A stretch of DNA of 54,693 nucleotides, taken from contig CM012954.1 in assembly GCA_000181795.3 (NCBI GenBank), positions 17,387,548-17,442,240 of the forward strand. The letters are read 5' to 3'. The stretch comes from Trichinella spiralis. Its lineage: Eukaryota > Nematoda > Enoplea > Trichinellida > Trichinellidae. Below are positions 25,116 through 38,341 of the stretch, piece by piece. The position numbers and the translations under genes are program-made. Numbering within the stretch: the first letter of the stretch is position 1; every line of letters begins with the position of its first letter. Under the pieces are notes generated by a model. The model saw only the letters and a program-made list of their open reading frames with translations. It did no database searches and had not been told where the DNA came from.

Positions 25116-27540
25116 AAGACAATTCACAATGATACAAAAATGTATGTTAATGAATAGCAGGAATGGTATACTGTATCAACGAAAGTTCCATAAATAAAAA
25201 TTTTAAAAATAATTATCTTTAAAATGCTGATAATACGATCAAATCACATAAAAAAATTTTTAATTTATTTTTGTATTTTAATTACTCACGAAATCTGACG
25301 AAAATAAAACTTGTTAAACAGTTAACATTCGAAACAATAAACATGCATGCAAAGATGCAAAGAATATGCAAAAAGTCATAAAAAAGGTCAATTAAAATTA
25401 AAAATTACTTTTTTATTATTTTTATCATAAAATTTAATTTTTAATGTAATTTTTCTTATTCAATTCGTATTCTTTGAATTTCTTATTATTCGTATACTTT
25501 GAAAAAGACATCGAAATTATCTTCTTATGAATAATGTAAAAGTAAATCCAAACTGCTACTAGTTTATGCGAGTAATTTCACACAAGTAATATGGTGAAAG
25601 TATATTTACACTAAAACGTATATCATGCCATTTTTATTTGAATGCCGTTATCGAGCGCACAATTCATCTTTGTCCATTCATCATGTAAAGTTACTAATTT
25701 ATAAATGTCTGCGATACAATAGCAAATGTAATTTTAAGATTACATAATTTTGTGAGAAGAATGCAGGAACAAGTTGAAAAAATAAACGGCAAAATTAATT
25801 CTTATACTCTTTCATGATAATTATGATTTAAAAAAGTTTTCAAATTTAAAAGTTAATCAAATGTCTAACAAATTTTAATTCTATTAATATGCTTCAGTTT
25901 GACAACAACAACACAAATAGAGATAATAGATGCTGTGTTCATAAATTTAAAAAGGAATCATAAAAAGAATAAAATGGACTGTGAAAATAAACGTATGCAT
26001 ACAAAAATAAAAATCTATTTATTTGCTGTTTATTTGCTTTTCAAAGTGTTTTGTAACGTAATAGCAGAAAAGTGATTAATAAACATGATAAATTATTCGC
26101 CTGTTTTACTTCTGCCTGATAAATATCTCATGTGTCCCAGTTCTTAGTTAAATGTGTTGTCATATTTCATTGTTTAATATTAGAATCATCAAATCAACTA
26201 TCGCCAAACTATCTTCAGGATAATAGACAAGAAATAATTTTAGAATTAAATTCAAAATACTTTATAATGCAATACGGTTGAATTTACAAAAGTAAATTCA
26301 TATTTATAATTCACAACCTAAACAGTCACCAAGTTATTCTCTCAGCAAAATATGCAACGAAAACAGAATTCGACAAATGATCTTTTTTGTATGAAACTCA
26401 ATCAAATATAAATTCAAAAATAGAGAAGCGGAACTTTCCAAAGATGCACTTAAATTTATCATTCTATTTGATAAAATCAAATACTTATATCCACATGAAA
26501 TTATCGAACAATTTCAATGAGATAGAAATTAAAATTAAAGGTTTATTTAAAATTTAAATTTTTACTTTCGTTCAAAATTTGCAAACTACAATTATATACA
26601 ACAGCAAAATGTCATTCTCTCGCTAAATAATTAACTGTAGCTTTTGAAGATTATAAAGCTGATAAAATTTGTTGAAAAAATTTTACTACTGCTCGCTTTT
26701 TCGTGATACGGGATGGCTCGCAATTCAAGATGGTCAATAGAAAAACGTGGTAAACATCGATAGTAAAAATTAATTTTCTTGATTCAAAATGAAACTTTTA
26801 ACGATAATTTAGCAAGATAAGTAAAGCAAGCCAAATGTTGAGAGACTAATTTTGAAATTGAACTGACAAGTAAAACAATATTTTGTTCATTGAAGCGCTG
26901 TGCAGCATTGCATCTACTTTAAAACAGACCTACAACAAAATACTCAAATACTTTGCAAAACCAGCCTACATATGTGGTATTAAATTTAGCAAACGGTTTT
27001 GTTTAAAAAAGTCCCTTTTACAAGGCAAACAACTGCGTTGCCTGCTTCTTGAATACAATGAAAATTCGCCCCATTTCAATTATTCAGCTTTTTGAACCAT
27101 TCTTGTCAATCGTCAAAAGCCGTGCAAATGATGCTTCTTTTCTTTTTTCTTCTTTTTGATTTTTCCATTTTTCAATCTCTATCCGAAGCGTACATTGTGA
27201 CCAGTGGTCATTTTATAAGTTGGACAGTATTTTCTGAAAATTAAGTATTAATATAGAACTTACTGTACAAAAGAAAGACCAAAACTTACTGTGAAAAATT
27301 TTCTTTTCTGCATCGCAAGCACAAGCAAGTAGTGTAAATTTTGAACGAAAAATAATTTACTTACTTGAAAGAAAAGAAAATAAAGATGTTTTATGCAAAT
27401 TTGCAGAACGCCGTTCAATTTTTTGAAAATAGCAACGTTGTCAATGGTTTCACAGAAATTCATTACACAAGTATGATAATCTGACGAATGATAGACGACA
27501 AATTCACAGAATTATGAAAAATAATTTCAAAATTGAAAAT
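25116..27540. other. Intergenic between divergent DDX39B and the ZP gene
   Basis: The stretch is AT-rich and I see no gene. A 70-codon ORF at 26883-27095 (+) is Lys/Cys-rich but has no recognised motif and no splice or promoter context. Left unannotated. Confidence 0.55.
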
Positions 27541-27720
27541 ACCTCAGCTTCAATGAGTGACGTTGCGGTGAGTTCGAAATGGTGACGTCATGTGTACAGA
27601 GAAAGGTAGAAGGGCGCGGGAAAAAAGCGTTGCTGTTAGTTCACGCTGCTGAAGCGCCAGCTCGACATCTTCACCGTGGCTGGTCGTTTTCATTGGCAGC
27701 TGAAACTCGGCTGCAGCATT
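27541..27720 (+). promoter_or_regulatory. Candidate promoter: CRE and E2F-like sites in a GC-richer island
   Basis: A GC-rich patch stands out from the AT-rich surroundings. It contains a full palindromic CRE (TGACGTCA, 27583-27590), a half CRE (TGACG, 27558-27562) and an E2F-like GGCGCGGGAAA at 27613-27623. It lies about 0.9 kb upstream of the ZP gene start and is the best promoter candidate for it. The factors are inferred from motif knowledge only. Confidence 0.45.
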
Positions 27721-28229
27721 TTGGATTTTATTTTTGATCGATTCGACGAAAAATTTCTTCCCCTACAATTTTGCCGGTCAAAGTTTTCTCCCCGGCTAGG
27801 CGTCTGCCATTTACACAGCCGGCTTTGTTACTTTACAACTAACGTAACTATCATTTGGCGCGACAGTATTTTTCTTCTTATTTTCACATTCATTTTTCAG
27901 TGTTGTCAACGAATTTAAAATAGTAAAGTTTACTGTAGGATAATCTTTATGAATTGTTTTGTTCTCTTGGCATACGGTCCAAGATGAAGCATAAACAAGG
28001 TGTAATTGGTCAAGTTTAGCAATGGCTGACTTACGCAAAACGTGTCAGCTTGCATTCAATCATCTGATGGCTTTTCGAAAGCAATTTAAGTTTTTTTCCT
28101 TTTTGTACAATTTTCTTTTTCAGTCTTCCAGATTTACACGCTAGAAGCTTTTTCAACAACATTATGTATGTCTGTCTGTTGTTTTCTGTTTTGTTTCAAG
28201 ATACGCGCTAATATATAAGAAGAATTGAA

Positions 28230-28436
28230 ATGACGATCATCATTTCGTTTTCTTTGTTCTCTTTATTGCTTTCTCTCTTTCCCCCTCGTCCCCCAATTTC
28301 TCCCTCTCCTTCTACCTCTCTTCCTCTTTCTCCCCCCTCCTCCTCCCCCTCTCCCCCCCTCTTTCTCCCTCTCTCTCTCGCTTTCTATTTCCTTCTCCAT
28401 CTGTTCTTGTATCTTTCTCTTTTCTCTTTCAGAGTG
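28230..28436 (+). repeat. Long polypyrimidine (C/T) tract
   Basis: About 200 bases are nearly pure C and T on the + strand, with blocks of CCCTCTC, TTCCTCTTTCTCC and CTCTCTCTC. It lies just upstream of the likely 5' end of the ZP gene and of an acceptor at 28494-28495. Confidence 0.8.
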
Positions 28437-28474
28437 CTTTTGCTATGCGCTTGCTTGTTCTCATTTTAACAACG

Positions 28475-28495
28475 TTTGCTTTTTCCGTTGCTTAG
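28475..28495 (+). promoter_or_regulatory. Putative trans-splice (or 5'UTR intron) acceptor of the ZP gene
   Basis: TTTGCTTTTTCCGTTGCTTAG, a strong 3' splice site, ends at 28495 and is followed by 69 nt of leader to the ATG at 28565. It could accept a spliced leader or a cis-spliced non-coding first exon from the 27.6-kb island. Confidence 0.5.
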
Positions 28496-28564
28496 TGTCG
28501 TCGGCTGTTCAAACGACGTGCAGTTGGAAAAAAAATAAAGCCAAAAATCTCAAGCACAACTAAA

Positions 28565-31500
28565 ATGGTAGTCAAATGGACATTGTTTTGGACAACAACG
28601 GCTGCTGTGTGCACTTGGTCTGCAAGCTGTGGATATTCAGGTATCGAATGTTGACAATTTGAAAAGAAATAAAAATTATTTGACTGCATTATTGTTTAAA
28701 AGAGAACAAGAACATTATAACGGAAGCAAATCAACGACATTATGGTGAAAGTGCTCCACATGGTCCAAATGGTCGAATGGTATCGTTGGGTTCGATCGAA
28801 AGTATGCAGATTCGAGTGCACGCTGGCAATTTGGCAGAACCAGTCAAGGTGCAGCGACCTTGAATCAAATGGAAATTGCCAACAAAATTGAACAATTAAT
28901 TTGCAATTTAGGTTTTGGATTTGGTCCAGCCAGACAATGCGCAGAGGAATGATCCGGCTGCAGCGCTGAACCGCGCCTTTTTAGCTGAGATGCAGAGTTC
29001 GATCGAGGTGCTCTGCCATGATCGTTTCTTTCTAATCTCTGTTTCAAGAATCAGCGCCCGAATGCTCGGTGTAAAACAGGCCAGTCAGGTAAGAGAGCAG
29101 AATTTCTCATCAACATTTACATCACCAATTGGTATACTTTTCAAATAATGATGAAAGCGGTACAACGCTAAAATTCGATTCAATTCATTCTTCGCCAAAA
29201 ATCATAACGCGAAACAATCAATACAAAAAAAGGCTGCATGCATACTTGAACACCTGGAAAACAACTTTAACATTGTCTTTCCTCTTCGAGACAAAATATT
29301 CTTTTCCCACTTAAATTCTTCGCTTTGCATACGTATAAGCATCGCAATTGATTATTCAGTGATTAAGGTTAAATTTTCTTAATCAAACCAACGACTTGAC
29401 TTGAAATGCGTGTTAATAATATTAAATTTTTAAAAGAAAAAAAAACAATTAAATGCGCTATTGAATTAGCTTAATGCAAAAGAAGCCAAATCATTCTGAC
29501 TGTACTCTGCATTTCATATTCGGATTAAGAGTTTTGAATTTTTAATACGAATTTGCAAAGCCTGCATCGTTTATTTTTCCTCAATGCATTACATTCAATT
29601 CAAATATTGAATATTACAATATACAAGCAACGCAGGGAATATATTTTGATGAACTGAACGTAATTGTTTTTCTTCGATTTTCATCTGTAAATTTTATTAT
29701 ATTTATTTATTATTTTATTACAGATAGATCACACATGTGCATTCAATTTCATATATGCCAAAATATAAATAACATGTAAACATTTAAGAGTAAAATAATA
29801 ATAGCAAAAAAGAAATAAAACACGAAAATGTGAACAGCTTATGCAAATTGTCAGTGAAGTCGACACTGCTTTATGAGCAAAGCTTAAAAATTGAATACAT
29901 TCTTAAATCAACATCGCTAAACTGCGTATTTTTCCATCTGTATTCGTTTGCACAATATTACAGCAAAATAAAAATGTTCTCCGATAGATTAAAAAAATCT
30001 TATTACAACACGTCATTCAAAGTTGTGAATAATGCATGCAATGCTCAGCGGATTGTATTTTCAATTTTTCACTCTCCATATGCGTGCATCAAACAAACCA
30101 GTGTGGGGTCACAATTCATTTGGACACAAATAAATCATTCGTGATTAAGTAAGCAAAGTGCAAAAGTCAATACATAAAATTTCAATCAGAATTTGATCAT
30201 CACTTCGAAAAACAATGATTTAACTAAAAACGGACTATTAGAACTTTTGAAAAGCCTTCAGCCCTTTTTCTGATCCGATATATCGTTGCATTGTGCACAA
30301 TACACAGCATAATTGGCTAAATTTATAAAAACAGTCACAGTATTATGATTAACATCCAAACAGAGAATAATGGCTTACTGCTCAGTTCATTCACTAGCGG
30401 TAAACTACCGTGACGTACAATGATGGTCAAGTTACAATGTGGAATATGTACAGTTAAATTCTACTATTTTAGTTCTTCATGAGCAACCTATTTGAACACA
30501 CATTCACATCTGCACATATGATTTATCATTATATAGTATACAAATTAAATGTATACAAATGTAAATGGGCACAAATTAAATTATCATTTGACTTATATTG
30601 CCGATGTCAGATGACAGTTTTCACAGCAGGGCATCATATTGTGCTTTCTTTTTACCTTTTATCAAAGAAACCACCTATTTTTTTTCATTCAATTACCAAA
30701 GCATGCAACTGGTGTTCACTTTTATCAAATAATAAATAATAGTTGGTTATGTTTTCAGCTCACAGTAATACAATATTTAGTAGAATATATGTTTTAAATT
30801 GGGAAAGCATCGTGCTTCAATTAAAAAAATCGAACATAAAAAATAAATTTATAAGGTTTTCTGCACACACTTCAACATTCTAATGAATGAATACATAATG
30901 ATCGATAAAAGAGAAACAAACCATTATTTTATCTTGGCAAGCTTTATCTAATCTTCAAAAATATAAAATTTCACAGCTGATTATATCCAATTGGCAAAAC
31001 AATAAAAAAATTAATAACTTTTTAATTATTCTAAAGGTGTCAGCGAAACTGTAAGTGAAACGAGCATTTTTTCAACAAATAAAATAATAATGATTACATT
31101 TTAGTGAAGAAATAACAGATTTGTGTAAAAATTCATTCTTTTGCCAAAGATGATAGTAACTTTTCCTTTTCTAAATGTAAAACAACAAAAAAATTTCTGA
31201 CGCTTGCAGTTGAAAATGTTTGCTTGATTTTCTATTGTTGTATGCAAAAGTGCAACCTATCAAGCTGAAAAGAAAGTTTCTTTACATTCTCTAGAAATTA
31301 TTCTAGTCTAGAAATTACAATTTTCCATATACGCTTCTAAATATTTTAAAATGCTAATTTCTTAGCTGTTGCTATAAGTGAAACATTACTATCTTTCAAG
31401 TTTACTTATCGACGATGATTGTAGAATGTAAACATTTCTGTCACATACCACTTATAAATGCTAAAATACAGATAACTGCTGCCTTGGTTTAGATAATAAC

Positions 31501-31812
31501 ATTAAATAATACAATGTTAATAACTATTATTGCACTCTGAGTGTAACTTTGCAAAAGTTTACAGAAAAAATATTTTCATACAAACAAAAAATGGTTCGAA
31601 TTTGAAAAGAAAACTCAACAGCAACAACAGTTCTTTACTGTGTTATTCAAGAATTTGTAATAAATAATGTCGAACCTATATATAGCTAATTTAATATTCC
31701 ACTTATCATATCATTTATTATTAATATTGATCAGTAGGAAAGTAGTATGGGATGTATTGGAAAATTTGCAATGCTTCGAGTTATTTTAAATCCTATGCTT
31801 CAAGCATGTCTC

Positions 31813-31863
<51 letters not shown>

Positions 31864-34800
31864 CATATAGTGCTCCTCCGTTTGTCCACTTCACGCAGTT
31901 CCACGGCGGAGCACTCAGCTGCAAAATGTTAACCAATTACCGCGTTGTTTAGCATTTGTTGAAACATTAATTAACGAAAATGTCAGTTATAATGAAATTC
32001 AATCATTCTCTACCAACAAAACTTTGGTTAGTGCTCATGGCAACCGCCAATTAGGTGGTCAAACTTAATACAGTCGTTGTGAAACAACTCTCATGAGTCA
32101 CCGTTTCGTTGGTATTTTTTACCGATCGGTGAGGAGATTTGCTGAGATGAAAGGGGAAATTTGTCTCATTCTAAAAATAAATCGATATTTGTTGTTCATC
32201 TTCATACACAACCATACTCCCCCCCCCACACACACACAAGAGAGAGAGAGAGAGGGAGATGATTGAATTGGTCTGCTGAAATAATATTATTCACCATCTA
32301 ATTGCCATCATCTACCTGTTTTGTAGAGAAAAAAGTTTTCCAAAAGGAAATTGAGTTGGCATGAAAAATTCAGATCGATTATTGCACACGCAAATCTTTG
32401 TAAATCAGTTTCACGTTTATTTTTTCCCCTCCATAACTGCTACACTGTGCATAAGTGGAAAAAGTGCTATTCTTGGGCTGAGCTTTTTTTAAAGTTATCA
32501 ATAACACGACAAAAGGAATCGATTTTAAACTGAGTTCAGAAGCACACTTCAACAATTAATCAAGCTTACAAAATTTTTCTCTATTTCATTATTTTTTAAA
32601 TTCATTACTACCCAATAGCACATAGTCACGCAAAAATAATTTTGAAAAAGCCTCTTACCACTGAAATTAATCCTTAAATAGCGTGCAAGGAGAACTGTAA
32701 AATCTTTCCACAATTCAATTTTAATATGATCGATATTGTTTGTCTAAATTTTGCATACTTCAAAGACAAAAAACAAAGATGCAAATCCTTTCTGCTGGAA
32801 TTTAGATACAAGCTTAGATGCGCTTGAAAGTATTTCTCCATAATCGGCTCAAAAGTGAATAATACATTATTATTATTATTGAATACAGAAAATTTCGCTT
32901 GCAGATTTCGTTCAGTAATGATTCGGAAGAACTCTGCTCTGCTACAGAAAAAAGAAGCAACGCTACTCATATTGTCCTCCATTCACTGTATACAAAATGC
33001 AACACAGAACGACATGTATACAGTGGACGTGAAGAATATAACAATGAGGTAAGTTGTAATGTACAACCTTTTCACATAAAGAACTAACTCTGCAACGGCT
33101 TATCCTATCACATATGCATAGCCTATCAAGCTCGGCTGTTAATTATTATTAAAATGATGATGAAAATAATTTCCAAAAAGTAAGATAGAATATTTTTTCA
33201 AATAATCAACTACATAACTTGTGTTTATAACTTATCAAGCATCTTTTGTAATTATCAATCATAATAATCAACCACATGCGAATAATTTGATTTATCTTTG
33301 ACTTGAACTTCCTACATTCAAACAGTCACTCCCACGCAGCCACCTACTCACCAAAAACAAATTAATCTGTCCAAATATACGTATGACTGTGCGCGAATGC
33401 GAATTTATCTATCGCAATGTTTACTCGTCATCATTCGCATCAGTCAGCTGTTGCGAAGATTTGAAAATTTGAAATTGAAAAGTGAAAAAAAAACTATCAT
33501 CAAACGATCATATGTTTTCTTTCAATTTTGTTCCTTATCTTGGAGATTGTTCGACGCTTTTTCATCACGTACCAAAAAACCAACGGACGGACGGACCGGG
33601 TAGAGATTATTTGTCATGAAAAGTTGACAAAGCTGTGCTCCTCCAAGCATGCAAAGGGAAGAAAACTTGTCAACCTTTACCAAAAAATATACAACATTTT
33701 TTGCAATTATTTTCACAATACACTTCAATGACACGAATGGTTGGATTAATTAATTTTTTTTCAATTAACTCTACGTTTAATAAGTGAAAAAAGTGGATGA
33801 AAAAAAATTTCACATCTGTAACTAACAGCTTAGTGTAAAAAAGAAACCACCGTTGAATTGGATAATGGGTGAAATTGATCATTAAAATAGAACTAAAAAT
33901 ATAAATAAATATACAATAGAGGATGATGAATTTTAGTTGCGTTTAACAAGTGAAGAATCTGCCAACATTGTCGACTACGAAGTCAATCGTAAGGTTCCAC
34001 CAGGCAGCAGGATGTTGACCACGACCGTAATTCAAATACGCTGCGTAAAATTGGTAGCCGACGAAGAAAACGGAAATGAAAATTTCACCAACATGCACGA
34101 AACATCTGCGACGGTAAAAATTTTATTATTCCCTTTTTTATCTTTCATTTTTTTGATATAGATGATTCATTCAATCTTCATTTTATTTTATAAATGTATA
34201 TATATAATTTAAAGAGAATCGGAAAATTTCCAAAAAAAAACAGTAAAAAGTTATTTTTCAAATTTTAAAAATGATAATAAATAATAATTAATTGAAAGAG
34301 GAAAATGAAATAGATGCTTGGAAAAACTGAAAAAATGCACAACAGATTCAATTTATTTTATTGCGATTATGTTTGTTTGCGAGCTTTTGCTATTTTGAGG
34401 AAATCATTCGAAAAGTAAATGAACAAAAATCAATTCAGATGTAAGGGTAAAAATTGAAATCGATTGAAAAAATTAAATGAGCTCAAATTAGCGCAATCAG
34501 AAAACATTAGGCGTCCATTTTCAGCAGCAACGCTACATTTTCAGTAATACTTTTTCAAATGAAAAACATTCGCTGTTGTTGCTGTTCACTGTTATCACAT
34601 CTTGATATGTGAAAAAGATTTAAAAAATGATTGAATATTGTTAATAACAGGTAATAATAATAATAATAATAATATAAACTGATGCGCTGATTTGTATCAA
34701 GCAGATATAAAAATAGTGTTCAACAGTTTCTGAGTTTTCTGTCTGTCTGTTCAACAACTATTGAAGCGAACATTGCAAATATATCCCCCCCCTCCTCCTG

Positions 34801-37800
34801 CTCCTCCTCTCCCTCGGCTGCTTTTCTGTATTTTTTTTTCGAAAATCATACTTCAAAAAGTGAAAAATTCATTCATATTGCTTAAAAAAATTCAATAGTA
34901 AATACAAGAAAAGAAAGATCAGCTAAATAAAATAAAATGAAATTACATCGCCATTTGATGGTTATCTGCCATGGAAAAAATGGGGCAGTGTACAATTTCA
35001 TAGCACCAAACGCATGGTGTAGCCAAAAATACGACTATAATTGACGTTCATTATTGACGTCGTTGCTTTTTCCAATTTGCGGGCAGAAAAGAGCCGACGG
35101 TTGCTTGCAGGCAAAAGTGATTGATTGCCAGTAGATTGGTGCACGAAGCAAGAGATGCAAAAAAACAACACAACAACAACAACAACAACAACAAAACGCA
35201 TAAGCAGCAGCAATAAGCAATAAGCAATAAGCAATAAGCAATAGAAAGCAGCAGCAGCAGCAGCAGCAGCCGACGCAGTAGTAATAGTGATAGCAGTATA
35301 GATGCTTCGATTTTCTTTTTCTATTTTTGAAATGCAAAGAAGGAGCAAGCAGCGTGTGAAGCCTTTAGCTGACAGAAGCTGTCATAAATTATTTCTGTCT
35401 CCGGAGAAAAGTGATCACGTTTTCTGAATGTTGAAAAAAAAAAGAATAGAAAAATTCTTTGAACAACAAGCAGCCAACCAGCCAGCCAGCCAGCCAGCGA
35501 GAGGGGAAAAATTTTGCACGCGTAAAATATATGCTGTCAATCCGATCGAGTGTATTTTATTCTCACTCAAAATCTATTCACTCCAAAAACTTACTTCCAA
35601 CTTGTTTACAGCTTTTTACTAACAAATAGCACGTGTTTTTCTCACTTCAGCATGAATTCTATAAATTTTTTTAATTAAAAAAAATCAGACCAACAAATTC
35701 ACTCCAGTTTTTGAAAACTGATGAAATTGCAACTGACCGATAAACTTTTACAAACATACAGTAGCAGTTTGTTATACAGATATTTTTTGCTTCAATGATT
35801 TGAAAACAAAAATCCAAAACTACAGAAGGGATTCTAATTTCATTTCATCCATCTACATCCACAACTAACTTTGAAAAAAATTTCCTAATGAAAGTAAAAC
35901 TATTCATATCAACTCTTATTTCATCATCCAATTAAAGCCAGATTAAAAAAAAATTTTTTTTTAAACAATTTATAAATTGCTAACGGCTAAACAGTTTTCT
36001 GTCAAACGTTCATTCTTCTGTGAGGCTTTCCTGGAGCACAGGTGAAAATCTTCTTGCACAGTTACGACAATTTGAATTGATGAATAAATACAAAATGTTT
36101 ACCGTTCCAGTGACAATAGCTGTTAGCAAAAATAAAATGTTTTAATAGCAGTTGCCAAACTGTGAATCAATAAATTAATTTCCTCAGTTATTTTTTCTTC
36201 TTCAAATTATCAATATCAAAAAATGTACGTATTATCACGCTATTGTAGCACACTTTTACTCATTATTCATCCGCTGAGAAAAATATTTATTTTCCCCCAG
36301 ATGATACTACTGTTGAAAAAGTAATTTCAAACAACAATTTTATCATCAAATCACGTATAATTTGTTGTAGGTTTAGGAAAGTCCATAATACATTGTTATA
36401 CCTATATACATACACACACACACATATATATATATATACATATGTAAGCATTAGATTTGACTGACTGATTATACCTTTGAATTATTGAGCGTTTCGAATC
36501 AGGTTGCGTAAAAATGGCGTCTGCTTTTGTCGATTCCAGTTTTGTTGCGCGCTGTTGTCCTGAATCAATAATAGTAATAGAGACAGACATGGTTATTTAT
36601 TACATTTTTGATCCTCCAGTCTCTATCCTAGAGTCAACCTTAAGTATGGCTTGAACAGAAAATGATAGTACCTGAAGCTTTAAGGTTATCTTTTTTTTCA
36701 AATAGAGCAACAACTATTCCAACTAAAAGTAACAATAATATTCAATATACAGTGGACATACACACAGATACATATACATATATATATATATATATATATA
36801 CAGACACAATAAATAAATAAATATATATATATATATTATATATGTGGTTTTTCTTTGCATGTATCAAAATGAAATTTTCAACTTATTCTACATATCTAAT
36901 TGTTTGCATAATTTTCCCATGTTCAACAATGAAATGGAGTTAGTGTAATGATTTTGGATACATTGTTGTTTGATTCGGTTGAAAACAAAGGCAGATCATG
37001 TACGCCTTTTGGGACGTCGACACAATTGAAAACAGCCTTCTGTAGACTGACATATCATGATTGGATTTTGTTATTTGAATTACGTTAAACAGACTACGCA
37101 TAACGTGGGTGTGAAGCTAGTCGGCTAGTTTACAACCGTAGCAGCCACTGCTGCTGCTACTACTACTACTACTATTTAGTAGAGATTATTATTTTTTTCT
37201 TTTCTTTCGCAGTAAAAATGAAAAAATCCATTTCCACTGAAGCATTAGCACAGACAAATCTGTCTGTCTGTCTGTCTGTCTGTGTGTATGTATGCAATTT
37301 TCCCAAAAGATCAACTGATTACGATCGTGTAAAATTAGGCTGATTTTTCTTCTTTCCCTTTCGTGCTTTTTTCTCTCTTCACTCCGCCCACGCGATGCTT
37401 TTCAACAATAGATGACGCTGTGTGATGTATGTCTGCTCACACTCTTTTTATTCTTCTAATTTTTATTTTTCTCGTTTCGTTGTAGCAATTCTGTTTACTC
37501 ATTTTTGATGCTATTGTTGTTTTTGTCGTTGTCTTCTCATTTTTCTTCTGTCCAATTCAACGACAATGCAATAAGTATCAAATTACAAGGAAAACTGCTA
37601 CAAAAAAGAAGACAGTCTCGTCCATGGGTGAGCTGTACCGCCACTAGACGGCGCATTGGTCGAAAAGCGATTTTTTGTTGCTTCTCGGCCCTAGTAATAG
37701 TCGTGTGAGAACGAGACGATTGCCTGCCGCATGCCGGCTGCCGCTTTTCGACGCAAACTGGACTACTACTGCTACTACTGACACAGCATTGTCGTTGTCA

Positions 37801-38310
37801 TCGTTGTCTGTCATTACGATACGCCAATTTGACTGAGAACAGCACCAACAACATCCTCACACACACACACATATATTATATATGTGTATATATATGTATA
37901 TCCTCATATAAATAAATATATGTAGACAGTCAGACAGATATATATATATATATATCTGCATATACATATATGTATATTTGTACGTATTCATACATATATA
38001 CATACATGCAGATTTATTTATTTGTACGTATACCCCCACGTACATGTGTAAAAGAAGTCATTCACAGATACTGAAAAAGTAAACGACTGTCATTTTCAAC
38101 TACTACTGGTGTGATTAGTAAGATCTGAAAATTCTCTACATCTGTGCTGTTCGCTACACTGTATTTTCCGTATTGGTGTGAATAAGATTAATATTTCACC
38201 AACAGCTACCACTACTGGTAGTGCCGTTGTTGTTATACATCGCTGCCTTGACTGTTAGTTACCGTTACTGTTGTTGTTGTTGGTGTTGTTGTTGTTGTTG
38301 TTGTTGTTGC

Positions 38311-38341
<31 letters not shown>

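Noticed and set aside
28790-28810. tRNA B-box-like GGTTCGATC
   Set aside because: It lies inside a ZP-gene exon, and no A box or cloverleaf can be formed around it.
37508-37625. Another signal-peptide-like start in intron 5 (MLLLFLSLSSHFSSVQF) ending near a GTGAGC
   Set aside because: It also ends in phase 0, but the mature part is short and featureless, the donor context is ambiguous, and the candidate at 38452 is better.
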